From: Methylobacterium sp. J-068
GTDB taxonomy: Bacteria; Pseudomonadota; Alphaproteobacteria; Rhizobiales; Beijerinckiaceae
NCBI RefSeq assembly: GCF_022829445.1
Contig: NZ_JAKSXY010000106.1
Coordinates: 32,736 to 96,735, forward strand
Reading direction: 5' to 3'
Length of the DNA: 64,000 bases
Positions 43,545 through 52,898 of the stretch are shown here, piece by piece. Made by a program: the position numbers and the translations under genes. The notes beneath the pieces are model-generated. The model searched no databases. It was not told the DNA's origin and saw only the letters and a program-made list of their open reading frames with translations. How positions within the stretch are numbered: position 1 is the stretch's first letter; each line of letters begins with the position of its first letter.

Positions 43545-45149
43545 ATGAACCGCGTATCCGGGGAACCCTTCGACGTGACCGCGACCGACCCGGCAGCCGA
43601 CAAGACCTTCAGCCTCTCCACCGCGATCTCCTATCCCAACGGCGCGCCGCATATCGGCCATGCCTACGAGGTGATCGCCACGGACGCGATCGCGCGCTTC
43701 AAGCGGATCGACGGCTACGACGTGCTGTTCTCCACCGGCACCGACGAGCACGGCGTCAAGATCCAGCAGACCGCCGCCAGGGCCGGCATTAGCCCCCGCG
43801 AACTCGTGGACGACATGTCCGCGCGCTTCCGCGCCATGGCCGAGGCGCTGGATTGCAGCCACGACCGCTTCATCCGCACCACCGAGCCCGCGCATTACGC
43901 CGCCGCCCAGGAACTCTGGCGCCGGATGGAGGCCAACGGCGACATCTACCTGTCGAAATACGCCGGCTGGTACTCGGTGCGCGACGAGGCCTACTACGCC
44001 GAGGACGAGACCGAGACGGCGCCGGACGGGACCCGGCGCTCGCGCGAGACCGGCACGCCGCTGACCTGGATGGAGGAGGAGAATTTCCTTTTCCGTCTCT
44101 CCGCCTATCAGGACCGGCTGCTCGCCCTCTACGAGGCGCAGCCCGACTTCATCGGCCCCGAGACCCGGCGCAACGAGGTGGCGAGCTTCGTGCGCTCCGG
44201 CCTGAAGGACTTCTCCATCAGCCGCACCAACTTCGACTGGGGCGTGCCGGTGCCCGGCCATCCCGACCACGTCATGTACGTCTGGGTCGACGCGCTGACC
44301 AACTACCTCAGCGTCACGGGCTTTCCCGACGCGGCCGATCCGCGAAGCCGGTTCTGGCCGATGGACCTGCACGTCATCGGCAAGGACATCGTGCGCTTCC
44401 ACGCGGTGTACTGGCCGGCCTTCCTGCTCTCGGCGGGCCTGCCGCTGCCGCGCCGCGTCTTCGGCCACGGCTTCCTGCTCTCGAAGGGCGAGAAGATGTC
44501 GAAGTCCCTCGGCAACGTCGTCGACCCGATGGACCTGATCGGCACCTACGGCGTCGACGCGGTCCGCCACTTCGTGCTGCGCGAGGTGCCCTTCGGCGGC
44601 GACGGCAATTACAGCCACGAGGCGATCATCACCCGCTACACGGCGGACCTCTCGAACGGGCTCGGCAACCTCGCCCAGCGCTCGCTCTCGATGATCGCCA
44701 AGAACCTTTCGGGGACGGTTCCCGAGCACGGCGACTTCACCGAGGACGACCGCGCCCTGCTGGCCCTGGCCGATGCCCTGCCGGGCACCGTGCGCGACGC
44801 CATGGACCGGCTCGCGCTCCACACCGCGCTCGCCGAGATCTGGGCCGTGGTGACGGCCTCCGACCGCTACTTCGACGCGCAGAAGCCCTGGGTGCTGCGC
44901 AAATCCGATCCGGCGCGGATGGCGGCCTCGCTCTACGTCGTGGCCGAGACCCTGCGGGCCATCGGCATCCTGGTGCAGCCCTTCATGCCGGGCTCGGCCG
45001 CCAGACTCCTCGACCTGCTGGCCGTGCCGGCGGACCGGCGCCGCCTCGCCGATGTGGGGGAGGGGGGCCGCCTCGTCCCCGGCACGGCGCTCCCCGCCCC
45101 CGCCGGCCTGTTCCCGCGCTTCGTCGAGCCCGAGGCGCCGTCCGCCTGA
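43545..45149 (+). CDS. metG: Methionine--tRNA ligase
   Basis: A 534-residue class I aminoacyl-tRNA synthetase. The HIGH motif is in YPNGAPHIGHAYEVIATDAIARF, and the KMSKS loop is KGEKMSKSLGNVVDP. There is no C-terminal dimerisation domain, as usual for the short alphaproteobacterial form. The start is uncertain: ATG 43545 was taken, with ATG 43509 in frame; the bases between hold a repeated tcctgtgatcc, and neither start has a strong ribosome site. Confidence 0.94.
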   Translation: MNRVSGEPFDVTATDPAADKTFSLSTAISYPNGAPHIGHAYEVIATDAIARFKRIDGYDVLFSTGTDEHGVKIQQTAARAGISPRELVDDMSARFRAMAEALDCSHDRFIRTTEPAHYAAAQELWRRMEANGDIYLSKYAGWYSVRDEAYYAEDETETAPDGTRRSRETGTPLTWMEEENFLFRLSAYQDRLLALYEAQPDFIGPETRRNEVASFVRSGLKDFSISRTNFDWGVPVPGHPDHVMYVWVDALTNYLSVTGFPDAADPRSRFWPMDLHVIGKDIVRFHAVYWPAFLLSAGLPLPRRVFGHGFLLSKGEKMSKSLGNVVDPMDLIGTYGVDAVRHFVLREVPFGGDGNYSHEAIITRYTADLSNGLGNLAQRSLSMIAKNLSGTVPEHGDFTEDDRALLALADALPGTVRDAMDRLALHTALAEIWAVVTASDRYFDAQKPWVLRKSDPARMAASLYVVAETLRAIGILVQPFMPGSAARLLDLLAVPADRRRLADVGEGGRLVPGTALPAPAGLFPRFVEPEAPSA

Positions 45150-45192
45150 GCGACGGCACCTCCCTCATCAGAACGGTTTCCCGAGCCTCGTC

Positions 45193-45972
45193 ATGCTGGT
45201 CGACAGCCATTGCCACCTCGATTTTCCGAACTTCTCGGAGGATCTGCCCAACGTGATCGCCCGGGCTCGGGCCGCCGGCGTGACCCGGATGCTCACGATC
45301 TCCACGCGGGTCGCCAAGGCCCGGACCTACGAGGCCCTGTCGGAGGCCAACCCCGAGATCTGGCACACCATCGGCACCCATCCGGACGGGGCGGGGGACG
45401 AGCCCGACGTGCCGACCGAGGCCATCGTGGCGCGCGCCCGTCACCCGCGCTGCGTCGGCATCGGCGAGGCGGGCCTCGATTTCCACTACGACAACGCCGC
45501 CCCCGAGGCGGTGCAGGAGCGGGTCTTCCGGCGCCACATCGCGGCCGCCCGGGAGACCGGCCTGCCGCTCGTCATTCATTCCCGCGACGCGGATGCGGAG
45601 ATGGAGGCGATCCTCGTCGACGAGATGGCGCGCGGGCCGTTCACGGCCGTCCTGCACTGCTTCTCGTCCGGCGCGCGCCTCGCCGCGGTGGGCGTCGAGC
45701 TCGGCCTGTCCGTGTCCTTCTCCGGCATCGTCACCTTCCGGCGCTCGCACGAGCTCCGCGCGATCGCGCAGAGCGTCCCGCGCGACCGCATCCTGGTGGA
45801 GACCGACGCGCCCTTCCTGGCGCCCGAGCCGCATCGCGGCCGCACCAACGAGCCGGCCTATACGGCGGACACCGCCCGCTCCCTGGCCCAGACCCTCGAC
45901 ATGGCGTTTTCGGACTTCGCCGCGCTGACCACGGCCAATTTCCACCGCCTGTTCCACAAGGCCGCGGGATGA
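45193..45972 (+). CDS. TatD-family metal-dependent hydrolase
   Basis: A 259-residue TIM-barrel nuclease-like protein. Metal ligands are visible in VDSHCHLDF, GIGEAGLDFHYD, LVIHSRDAD, LHCFSSG and LVETDAPFLAPEPHRGRTNEP. Members have 3'-5' DNase activity. It follows metG by 43 bases in the conserved holB-metG-tatD order. Confidence 0.92.
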   Translation: MLVDSHCHLDFPNFSEDLPNVIARARAAGVTRMLTISTRVAKARTYEALSEANPEIWHTIGTHPDGAGDEPDVPTEAIVARARHPRCVGIGEAGLDFHYDNAAPEAVQERVFRRHIAAARETGLPLVIHSRDADAEMEAILVDEMARGPFTAVLHCFSSGARLAAVGVELGLSVSFSGIVTFRRSHELRAIAQSVPRDRILVETDAPFLAPEPHRGRTNEPAYTADTARSLAQTLDMAFSDFAALTTANFHRLFHKAAG

Positions 45973-46076
45973 GCGGGCAGGGGGCCTCGACGACGACGTC
46001 GGGTGACGCGGATGTGGGGTGACGAAGGCGTGACAGCCGCGGGGTCCCTCCGATACCAACGAGGGCGGAGGTGCCG

Positions 46077-46886
46077 ATGGGTGCATTGACTGTGACGATC
46101 CTCGGCTGCGGCTCGTCGGGGGGCGTGCCCCGCGTCGGCTACGGCTGGGGCGCGTGCGATCCGGGCGAGCCGAAGAACCGGCGCCGGCGCTGCTCGCTCC
46201 TGGTGGAGCGTCACGACGAGCCGGGCGCGCCCGCCACCACCCTCCTCGTCGACACCGCGCCCGACCTGCGCGAGCAGCTGCTGGGACACTCCGTCCAGCG
46301 CCTCGACGCGATCCTGTTCACCCATGCCCATGCCGACCACACCCACGGCATCGACGACGTGCGGGCGCTGGTCATCCATATGCGCCAGCGCATCCCGGTC
46401 TTCGCCGATGCCCGGACCCGGAACCTGCTGGAGGCGCGCTTCGGCTACTGCTTCGAGACGCCGCCCGGCAGCGAGTACCCGCCGATCCTCGACATGAACG
46501 ACCTGCGGGACGGGGAGCGGACGGAGGTGGAGGGCCCGGGCGGGACCCTGTCGGCCCTGCCCTTCGGCCTGGAGCACGGCAACGAGGCGGCGCTCGGCTT
46601 CCGCTTCGGTCCGGTGGCCTACGCGCCCGATGTCAGCCTGATGCCGGAGGCGGCCCAGGCGCGCCTGCACGACCTCGACCTGCTGATCATCGACGCCCTG
46701 CGGGAAACCCCGCACCCGACCCACTATTCGGTCTCGGACGCCCTGGCGCTGATCGAGACGCTGCGCCCGCGCCGCGCCATCCTGACGAACCTGCACACGG
46801 ATCTCGACTACGCGACGCTGAGCGCCAAGCTGCCGCCGAACGTGGTGCCGGCCCATGACGGCCTGAGCGTCACGCTGGACCTCTAG
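46077..46886 (+). CDS. MBL-fold metallo-hydrolase, PhnP-like
   Basis: A 269-residue metallo-beta-lactamase-fold protein. The metal motif is FTHAHADHTHGIDD, with VDTAPDLREQLL before it and VAYAPDVSLMP, LRETPHPTHYS and TNLHTDLDY after it. It is close to the phosphodiesterase PhnP / YcbX-like group. The start is preceded by a GGAG site six bases upstream; a GTG six bases earlier is also in frame. Last gene of the housekeeping set. Confidence 0.9.
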   Translation: MGALTVTILGCGSSGGVPRVGYGWGACDPGEPKNRRRRCSLLVERHDEPGAPATTLLVDTAPDLREQLLGHSVQRLDAILFTHAHADHTHGIDDVRALVIHMRQRIPVFADARTRNLLEARFGYCFETPPGSEYPPILDMNDLRDGERTEVEGPGGTLSALPFGLEHGNEAALGFRFGPVAYAPDVSLMPEAAQARLHDLDLLIIDALRETPHPTHYSVSDALALIETLRPRRAILTNLHTDLDYATLSAKLPPNVVPAHDGLSVTLDL

Positions 46887-46910
46887 GCATCGGGGGATCC
46901 TTGGGCATCC

Positions 46911-46941
46911 GGGAGGAGGGCGGTTCCGCGCCCCGCCTCCC
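46911..46941. terminator. GC-rich hairpin between convergent genes
   Basis: GGGAGGAGGGCG (from 46911) can pair with CGCCCCGCCTCCC (ending 46941) with small bulges and a short loop. It sits between the stop of the MBL-fold gene and the end of the SGNH gene, so it may end transcription in both directions. Confidence 0.45.
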
Positions 46942-46947
46942 CGGCCG

Positions 46948-47841
46948 CTAGTTCTGGGTGCCGGCGTCCTGCGGCAGCCCGGCATTGGCGAGGAGCTGCG
47001 CGGTCGCGGCGCGGGCGAGGCGATCGTAGCCCGCATCGGTCATGTGGAGCCCGTCGGGGCCGATCATCTGGGTGGGCGTCAGCAGCCCCTGCGCGGCCCA
47101 GGCCCGCATCATCGCGTTGCGCCGGATCACCGGCACGTTGAGCTCGCTGGCGATGGCGTGCAGGGCGGCGCCGTAGCGCTCGGCCCCATCGGTGGTCGAC
47201 AGCTTCTTGCACCATTGCTGGTCCATCAGCACCACGTCGGCCCCGGTCGCCCGCATGGCCTGGATGCCGGCGCGGGTCAGTTCGGCGAAGCGCTCGACGC
47301 TGACCCCGCTCATCGGGTCGTTGCTGCCGGTCTGCCAGATGACGAGGTCGGGCTTGTCGGCGAGCACGTCGCGCTCCAGGCGACGGGCCATCGCCTCGGA
47401 ATCGTCGCCGCCCTTGCCGCGGTTCACGACCGTGACGGAGGAATGGTCGGCCCCGATCAGGCTCAGTCGCGCCGTGAGGTCCCGCTGGAGCTGGGCCGGG
47501 TAGGTCGTGGCCGGCGAGGAAGCGCCGGAGCCCTCGGTCGAGGACGAGCCGAAGGCCACGATGCGGATGGGGTTGCCCTTGGCGATGAGGCTGGCGAGCC
47601 GGGGCAGGCGGGCGAGCGCCCGGCGCGGGATGGCGGCCCGGGTGACGGTGCCGGACTTGCCACTCTCGAGGGAACTGGTGCCCGCCGCCTTGGCGGCCTC
47701 CATCGCGGCATCCGGGGCCGATTGCACCAGGGCCACGCGCTCCGGCTCCGCCCGAGCCTGCATTCCGGTGGCGAACGCAATGGACCCGAATGCCATCACG
47801 GCAAGGATCGAGGTTGCGGTGGGGCGCGCAAAAATCGACAT
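46948..47841 (-). CDS. Exported SGNH/GDSL-family hydrolase
   Basis: A 297-residue protein with a signal peptide (ATSILAVMAFGSIAFATGMQARA). SGNH blocks: block I VAFGSSSTEG (nucleophile Ser), block II VVNRGKGGDD, block III QTGSNDP (Asn) and block V DGLHMTDAGYD (Asp/His). It likely removes acyl groups from a polysaccharide or lipid in the periplasm. It stands alone between a housekeeping unit and the NRPS locus. Confidence 0.88.
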   Translation of the reverse strand: MSIFARPTATSILAVMAFGSIAFATGMQARAEPERVALVQSAPDAAMEAAKAAGTSSLESGKSGTVTRAAIPRRALARLPRLASLIAKGNPIRIVAFGSSSTEGSGASSPATTYPAQLQRDLTARLSLIGADHSSVTVVNRGKGGDDSEAMARRLERDVLADKPDLVIWQTGSNDPMSGVSVERFAELTRAGIQAMRATGADVVLMDQQWCKKLSTTDGAERYGAALHAIASELNVPVIRRNAMMRAWAAQGLLTPTQMIGPDGLHMTDAGYDRLARAATAQLLANAGLPQDAGTQN

Positions 47842-48183
47842 CGCGTTCGCTTCGGGAGAGAGCTGATTCGAGCGGGCCTCCGCTCCGACAGCGCCCGTAT
47901 CTTGTATTATGGGGAAAAATTATGACGTCGGCGAGAGGGGCGGCACGGATTAAGGCGCGAGGGTGACCCTCATCCGGGTTTTGCCCGGAACTCACGCCCC
48001 GATCCGTCGCGAACGCCGTGAAGATCGGGTATCGGGAAAGGGTGAATCCAGGCTGATCGAGGTCCCCTCACCCCGATCCCGACCGATCAAGTTCCATAAT
48101 ATATCTTATGCGAATATCGTTCGGGGTGCGCAGGAGGGCGAAAAGAGCGACCACCGGGGTTCGGCCGCCCTCTCCTTCCGGCG
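47842..48183. other. Intergenic AT-richer region
   Basis: A 342-base gap after the monooxygenase end and before the SGNH start (both minus strand). An imperfect palindrome CATAATATATCTTATG at 48095-48110 lies in an AT-rich patch, and another AT-rich patch is at about 47900-47925 (ttgtattatggggaaaaattatg), a plausible promoter for the SGNH gene. Confidence 0.4.
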
Positions 48184-49539
48184 TTACAAGGAGACGCCAT
48201 GACTCATCGAGGTCAGCCCGCGCGACCGCGCGTCGGCATTCCTGAACAGGCTGTCTACGATGTCCTGGGAACGGGTTGCGACGACGGACAGTAGCGTATC
48301 GCTGAGACCGTGCGAGAATTCCGAATATCCTTGAAGGTAGATGCCGGGCGCGAAACCCGGCACGGTCGGTGCCTTGTAGTCGCGCTCCACCGTATCGCCC
48401 GTGCGGTAGGCTGCGATGGGATCGAGAAAGGGCGCGTGCGCGCTGCGATCGTAGCCCGTCGCCAGGATGACACAGGCGTAGGTGCCAACCGCGTCGGTCG
48501 CGGAGAAGCGGTCGTGGGTCGCGAGGACGATCCCATCGCGCGCGCTGGCGACACCGACGATCTCGTGACGCGGGCGCAGGCGCAGGCGCTCGAGGCCGCC
48601 GATCTTCTGCTGGTAGAGGATCGCGTAGAGGGCGGCGAGAAGGTCGGCGTCGACGACGGCGTAGTTGGTGTTGCGGAAGGTCCGCACGATGGCGTCGCGC
48701 CGCTCCTCCGGCTGGGCGTAGACGAAGTCGGTGTAGGCGGGATTGAAGATCTCGTTGACGAAGGGCGAGGAATCCGAAGGCTTCAGGGCGTGGCCCCGGA
48801 AGACGAGGTCGATGCACAGGCGCGGGAACCGCGCGTGCAGGTCGTGGCTGATCTCGGCCGCGCTCTGGCCTCCGCCCACCACCGCGACGCGGGCGCCCTC
48901 GGCGTCGAGGCCGAGCGCTGCCCGGTCGGTCGAGACGCGGTCGAGATAGGCGCTGGAATGGAACACGCGGCCGTCCCGGGCGGCCTGCCCGAACACCTCC
49001 GGCACATGGGCGGTGCCGCCCGCCGCGACCACGAGGTTGCGGGTCCGGCGCTCGACGATGTCCCCGCTCGCGTCCCGGGTCGAGACCCGCAGCACCTCCA
49101 CCCTGCCGTCCACTGCCGGCTCCGGCTCGACGGCCAGCACGGTCTCTCCGTAAGCGCAGCGGTCGGCGAAGCGGTCGGCCACCCAGCGCAGGTAGTCGTT
49201 GAACTCGACCCGGCTCGGATAGAACGTCCGGAGGTTGATGAAGTCCTGGAGCCGGCCCTGGCCGTGCAGGTAGTTGACGAAGGTCAGCGGGCTCGTCGGA
49301 TCGCGCAGGGTCACGAGGTCCTTGAGAAAGCAGATCTGCATGTCGCTGCCCGGCAGCAGCATGCCGCCATGCCAGGTGAAGCCCGCCTGCCGCTCGAGGA
49401 AGCGATAGCGAAAGCCGGCCCCGGTCCGGCGGGCGCGCTCGTCGAGGGCGATGGCCAGGGCGAGATTCGAGGGTCCGAACCCGACCCCGAGCAGGTCGTA
49501 GGGGGGCAGGTCGCGGGGGGGAGCGTTGCCCGGGGTCAT
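48184..49539 (-). CDS. L-ornithine N5-monooxygenase (PvdA/SidA family)
   Basis: A 451-residue flavin-dependent N-hydroxylase. FAD motif GVGFGPSNLALAIAL, NADPH motif VVGGGQSAAE, and C-terminal CVILATGY. The substrate region LLPGSDMQICFLKDLVTLRDPTSPLTFVNYLHGQGRL is typical of ornithine/lysine N-monooxygenases. It makes N5-hydroxyornithine, the hydroxamate precursor of siderophores. The ATG (49539) overlaps the acetyltransferase stop (ATGA). It is divergent from the NRPS genes. Ornithine rather than lysine is inferred from similarity to PvdA and the cluster type. Confidence 0.93.
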   Translation of the reverse strand: MTPGNAPPRDLPPYDLLGVGFGPSNLALAIALDERARRTGAGFRYRFLERQAGFTWHGGMLLPGSDMQICFLKDLVTLRDPTSPLTFVNYLHGQGRLQDFINLRTFYPSRVEFNDYLRWVADRFADRCAYGETVLAVEPEPAVDGRVEVLRVSTRDASGDIVERRTRNLVVAAGGTAHVPEVFGQAARDGRVFHSSAYLDRVSTDRAALGLDAEGARVAVVGGGQSAAEISHDLHARFPRLCIDLVFRGHALKPSDSSPFVNEIFNPAYTDFVYAQPEERRDAIVRTFRNTNYAVVDADLLAALYAILYQQKIGGLERLRLRPRHEIVGVASARDGIVLATHDRFSATDAVGTYACVILATGYDRSAHAPFLDPIAAYRTGDTVERDYKAPTVPGFAPGIYLQGYSEFSHGLSDTLLSVVATRSQDIVDSLFRNADARSRGLTSMSHGVSL

Positions 49540-50576
49540 TCCGGTGCCGGCATCCGCAAATCGGCGGGCAGCCAGAGGCGGTCGCCGAAGAAGCGCTCGC
49601 GCAGGAGCATCACCAGCGCCGCGCGCTTGTGCGGAAAATCGAAGGTCGAGAGGCGGGCGAACCCCGAGGTCTCGAGGTTCCGGATCTGCCGGACATGCGA
49701 GGCGGCCGGCTCGCCGACGATGCGCTGCGTGCGCGGATCGTCGAGGAACAGGTAGTGCATGAGGGAGGGCAGCCAGGCGCCGATGTAGTCGCGCCCGGAA
49801 AAGCGCTCCTCGCCCACTAGAACGTGCCAGCCACGGTCGTAATCCCACGCGTCGTAGAACGGCGCCAAGCGGTTCTCCTTGGCCCAGTAGATCTCGAAAT
49901 ACGCGAAGGCCTCTCCGTCGAAACTGCCGACGAGCGGCAGCATGTGCGGATCGGCGATGAGGTCGTCCAGATAGCGACGGTGCTTGTCGAGGTCGCCCTC
50001 CTCCCCCCAGAAGGCGGCGATCCGGGGATCGTTCATCCAGCGGTGGAGGCGGTCGAGGTCGTCCGCGAGGGTGGCCGCCCGCAGGGAAAAAGTCCGGCCG
50101 AGGCGCGGCAGGTAGCGGGCGTAGACCGTGCCCTGGGGCTTGGGCGGGCGGCGCGGATGCCGGCGTCCATGACTGAGGACGGGAACCTGCGGGAAGGGCG
50201 CGTGGCGCGCGGCGAGCCAGGGGTCGGGCCGCTGCATCGCCTGGGCCGCCAGGGCATGGAGCGTGCCGCCCTCCCCCAGCAGGAGTCCCTCGCGCAGGAG
50301 GGCCTGGACCACGGGGTCGGCGGCCCGTCCGGCGAGATCGACGCGCAGGCGCTCGTGCTCGGGATGCCAGCCGAACGCCGCCTCGAGGCCGGCGGCGAAG
50401 GCCGGCACGGCGAGGGCAGCGGATGCGAGGGGCGTGGCGAGTTCGAGCGTGCCGGCATCCGGCGCGAATCGCAGGACGAGGCGCTCGGCCTCGCCCTCGC
50501 GGACCGCGAGGCGGGATTCGTTCCGTACCGTCACGAGGGACGGTCCGGGGACGGCCTGATGGGATGGGAAGCGCAT
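49536..50576 (-). CDS. GNAT-family siderophore N-acyltransferase (IucB/RhbD-like)
   Basis: A 346-residue acyltransferase. The C-terminal GNAT domain (about 165-340) shows the siderophore-type sequence LHRWMNDPRIAAFWGEEGDLDKHRRYLDDLIADPHMLPLVGSFDGEAFAYFEIYWAKENRLAPFY and RGWHVLVGEERFSGRDYIGAWLPSLMHYLFLDDPRTQRIVGEP. It would acylate N5-hydroxyornithine (commonly acetyl) to form the hydroxamate. ATG 50576 was chosen because upstream codons are AT-rich and unlike coding; ATG 50624 and a GTG at 50582 are in frame. Coupled to the monooxygenase. Confidence 0.9.
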   Translation of the reverse strand: MRFPSHQAVPGPSLVTVRNESRLAVREGEAERLVLRFAPDAGTLELATPLASAALAVPAFAAGLEAAFGWHPEHERLRVDLAGRAADPVVQALLREGLLLGEGGTLHALAAQAMQRPDPWLAARHAPFPQVPVLSHGRRHPRRPPKPQGTVYARYLPRLGRTFSLRAATLADDLDRLHRWMNDPRIAAFWGEEGDLDKHRRYLDDLIADPHMLPLVGSFDGEAFAYFEIYWAKENRLAPFYDAWDYDRGWHVLVGEERFSGRDYIGAWLPSLMHYLFLDDPRTQRIVGEPAASHVRQIRNLETSGFARLSTFDFPHKRAALVMLLRERFFGDRLWLPADLRMPAPE

Positions 50577-50890
50577 GTCCACTCGCGTCAGGTCTCCTCG
50601 TGTCCAAGGAGAAAATTCCACCATATTCAGCGCCTTGGAGAGCGAATCCGAGCCCCTGCTCCGGATTCCCCAGGCGTTGAGTTGAAGTACATATCGCCTA
50701 TTGGCGGTTATTATCAAGTTGATACGCAGATTTTATCTATTCTAATTTCTAAGAAAGAGATTATATTCGTTCCAATTTTTCTGAATACGCTCAAGATCGT
50801 TTGATCAGCCGAGCACATTGCCCTAGATATGCTGCCATCAGACGGATCGGCGCCGGAAATAGCGTCGGCAACTTGGGCGGATGGCAGACC
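50577..50890. promoter_or_regulatory. AT-rich divergent promoter region of the siderophore locus
   Basis: A 314-base region far lower in GC than its neighbours (especially 50690-50815). It separates the two arms of the locus and must hold both promoters. It contains TTCTAA-T-TTCTAA (50740-50752), overlapping a perfect palindrome TTTCT-A-AGAAA (50746-50756), and the hairpin-like GCCTATTGGC near 50700. These are candidate sites for an iron regulator (Fur, Irr or RirA type); half-site TTCTAA recalls the Irr box. A regulated start is an inference. Confidence 0.5.
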
Positions 50891-51127
50891 ATGGCCTTCG
50901 ATCGGGAAGACACGCGGTTCTACGTCGTCGTGAACGAAGAGGAGCAATATTCCATCTGGCCGAGCTATCGCCCGGTTCCGGCGGGGTGGTCGCCCCTCGG
51001 CGAGCCGCGCCCCAAGGCGGAATGCCTCGCGCGAATCGACGAACTCTGGACCGACATGCGCCCCTTGAGCCTGCGCCGGCAAATGGAGGCGCAGGCTCGG
51101 GGCGAGGCGTCGGCGACGCAGTCATGA
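50891..51127 (+). CDS. MbtH-family NRPS accessory protein
   Basis: A 78-residue MbtH-like protein with the family signature NEEEQYSIWPSYRPVPAGW. MbtH proteins bind and activate A domains of non-ribosomal peptide synthetases. It is the first gene of the plus-strand arm and overlaps the thioesterase by four bases (ATGA). The start at 50891 is supported by the fit of the MbtH N-terminus (FDREDTRFYVVVNEE). Confidence 0.95.
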   Translation: MAFDREDTRFYVVVNEEEQYSIWPSYRPVPAGWSPLGEPRPKAECLARIDELWTDMRPLSLRRQMEAQARGEASATQS

Positions 51128-51918
51128 CGGAGGCCGAGACCGTGCGGCTCCTGTGCCTGCCCTATTCGGGGGCGAGCGCGGCGATCTACGGGCGCTGGCG
51201 CCGATCCCTGCCCGACGGCATCGACGTGATCCCGGTGGAATTGCCGGGCCGCGGCGCCCGCATGGCCGAGGCACTCTTCACCGATCCGCACCGCCTCGCC
51301 GCCCGGCTCGCGGACGAGATCGAGGGGCACGTGATCGAGGAGCACGTGACGGGTCCGGGCGCCCCACCCTACGCCGTGTTCGGGCACAGCCTCGGCGCCC
51401 TCCTGGCCTTCGAACTCGTCCACGCCCTGATCGCCCGGGGCGCCCCGGCACCCCGGGTGCTGTTCGTCTCCGGCTCCGAGGCCCCGGCGCTGCGCGACGA
51501 CGCGACGTTCCGGCGCGCCCGCAGCGACGCGGACCTGATCGATCTGTTGCGGACCCGCAGCGGGACCCCGGAGGAGGCCCTGGCGGATGCCGAGCTGATG
51601 GCCCTCGTGCTGCCGGTCCTCCGGGCCGACTTCCTCATGTGCGGGGCCTATGTCCACCGCGCGCGGTCGCCCCTGCCCTGCCCGATCCAGGCGCTCGGCG
51701 GGCGGCAGGACACGGTGACCCGCGCCGGCCTCGAAGCCTGGAGCCGGGAGACGCTGGCGGGCTTCGACCTCGCCCTGTTCGAGGGCGGCCACTTCTTCAT
51801 CCACGAGCACCGGGGCGCCGTGCTCGACTGCATCGGGCGCCGGATCTCTGCACCGCTGCATGGCCCCATGCGCGCCCCAGGGCGCCGAGACGCGACGACG
51901 GAGGGAGCCCCCGCATGA
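51124..51918 (+). CDS. Type II thioesterase (GrsT/PvdG-like)
   Basis: A 264-residue alpha/beta hydrolase. The N-terminal LLCLPYSGASAAIYGRW, nucleophile FGHSLGALLAFEL, Asp in GGRQDTVTRAGLEAW and His in FEGGHFFIHEH are those of editing thioesterases that clear misprimed carrier domains. Coupled at both ends by ATGA overlaps. Confidence 0.93.
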   Translation: MTEAETVRLLCLPYSGASAAIYGRWRRSLPDGIDVIPVELPGRGARMAEALFTDPHRLAARLADEIEGHVIEEHVTGPGAPPYAVFGHSLGALLAFELVHALIARGAPAPRVLFVSGSEAPALRDDATFRRARSDADLIDLLRTRSGTPEEALADAELMALVLPVLRADFLMCGAYVHRARSPLPCPIQALGGRQDTVTRAGLEAWSRETLAGFDLALFEGGHFFIHEHRGAVLDCIGRRISAPLHGPMRAPGRRDATTEGAPA

Positions 51919-52898
51919 CGAACATCGCGATTCGCCCGCTCCGCGCGGACGGCCCCCTGCCGCTCCTCGTGACGCCGGCCGACGGGCAGACCCCGGATCT
52001 CATCGAAGCCCTGCCGGCGATCCGCGCGGCGGCGGACACGCATCTCCACGCGGCCGGCGGCCTGCTCCTGCGCGGATTCGGCCTCGGCGGCGCCGACGCG
52101 TTCCGGAGCTTCGCGGCCGGCTTCGGCCACGACCTCCTCACCTACGAGTTCGGCTCGACGCCGCGTACGCAGATCACCCAAGGGGTCTACACCTCGACGG
52201 AGTACCCGCCCCACCAGCACATCCCCCTGCACAACGAGCAGGCCTATGCCCGCGACTGGCCGATGAAGATCTGGTTCTATTGCGAGCTGGCGGCGCCCGA
52301 GGGCGGCGAGACGCCCATCGCCGACAGCCGCGCCATCCACCGGGCCATGCCCGAGGCCATCCGCGACCGCTTCGCCGGCGCCGGCCTCATGTACGTGCGC
52401 AACTACGGCAACGACCTCGACGTCGCGTGGGAGCAGGTGTTCGGCACCGAGGACCGGGCCGTGGTCGAGGCCTACTGCGCCGGCCATGGCATCACCTGCG
52501 AGTGGAAGCCGGATGGCGCGTTGCGCACGCGCCAGATCTGCCAGGGCGTCGCCACGCACCCGGTGACCGGGGAAGCGCTCTGGTTCAACCAGGCCCACCT
52601 GTTCCACGTCTCGAACCTCGAACCCGAGGTCCGCGCCACCCTCCTCGAACTCGTCGACGAGCCGGACCTGCCGCGCAACGTCTATTACGGCGACGGCTCA
52701 CCCATTCCGGACGCCGACCTCGCCACCGTGCGCGAGGTCCTCGACGCCCACACCATCACGTTCCCCTGGGAATCGGGCGACGTGGTGATGCTCGACAACA
52801 TGCTGACGGCCCATGCGCGCACGCCGTTCCGGGGACCGCGCAAGGTCGTGGTCGCCATGGCGGAGGCCGGCGGCCAAGCCTCGGGCCACCCCGCCTGA
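51915..52898 (+). CDS. TauD/SyrP-type Fe(II)/2-oxoglutarate hydroxylase, stand-alone (probable Asp beta-hydroxylase)
   Basis: A 327-residue dioxygenase-fold protein. The iron-binding triad is visible as LHNEQAY (His106, Glu108) and NMLTAHAR (His300); the 2-oxoglutarate-binding Arg is in FRGPRKVVVAM. SyrP-like enzymes hydroxylate carrier-bound aspartate at C-beta. The order in this cluster and an Asp-coding A domain support that role. It is a distant relative of the hydroxylase domain fused to the downstream NRPS. Overlaps the exporter gene by one base (TGATG). Confidence 0.88.
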   Translation: MTNIAIRPLRADGPLPLLVTPADGQTPDLIEALPAIRAAADTHLHAAGGLLLRGFGLGGADAFRSFAAGFGHDLLTYEFGSTPRTQITQGVYTSTEYPPHQHIPLHNEQAYARDWPMKIWFYCELAAPEGGETPIADSRAIHRAMPEAIRDRFAGAGLMYVRNYGNDLDVAWEQVFGTEDRAVVEAYCAGHGITCEWKPDGALRTRQICQGVATHPVTGEALWFNQAHLFHVSNLEPEVRATLLELVDEPDLPRNVYYGDGSPIPDADLATVREVLDAHTITFPWESGDVVMLDNMLTAHARTPFRGPRKVVVAMAEAGGQASGHPA

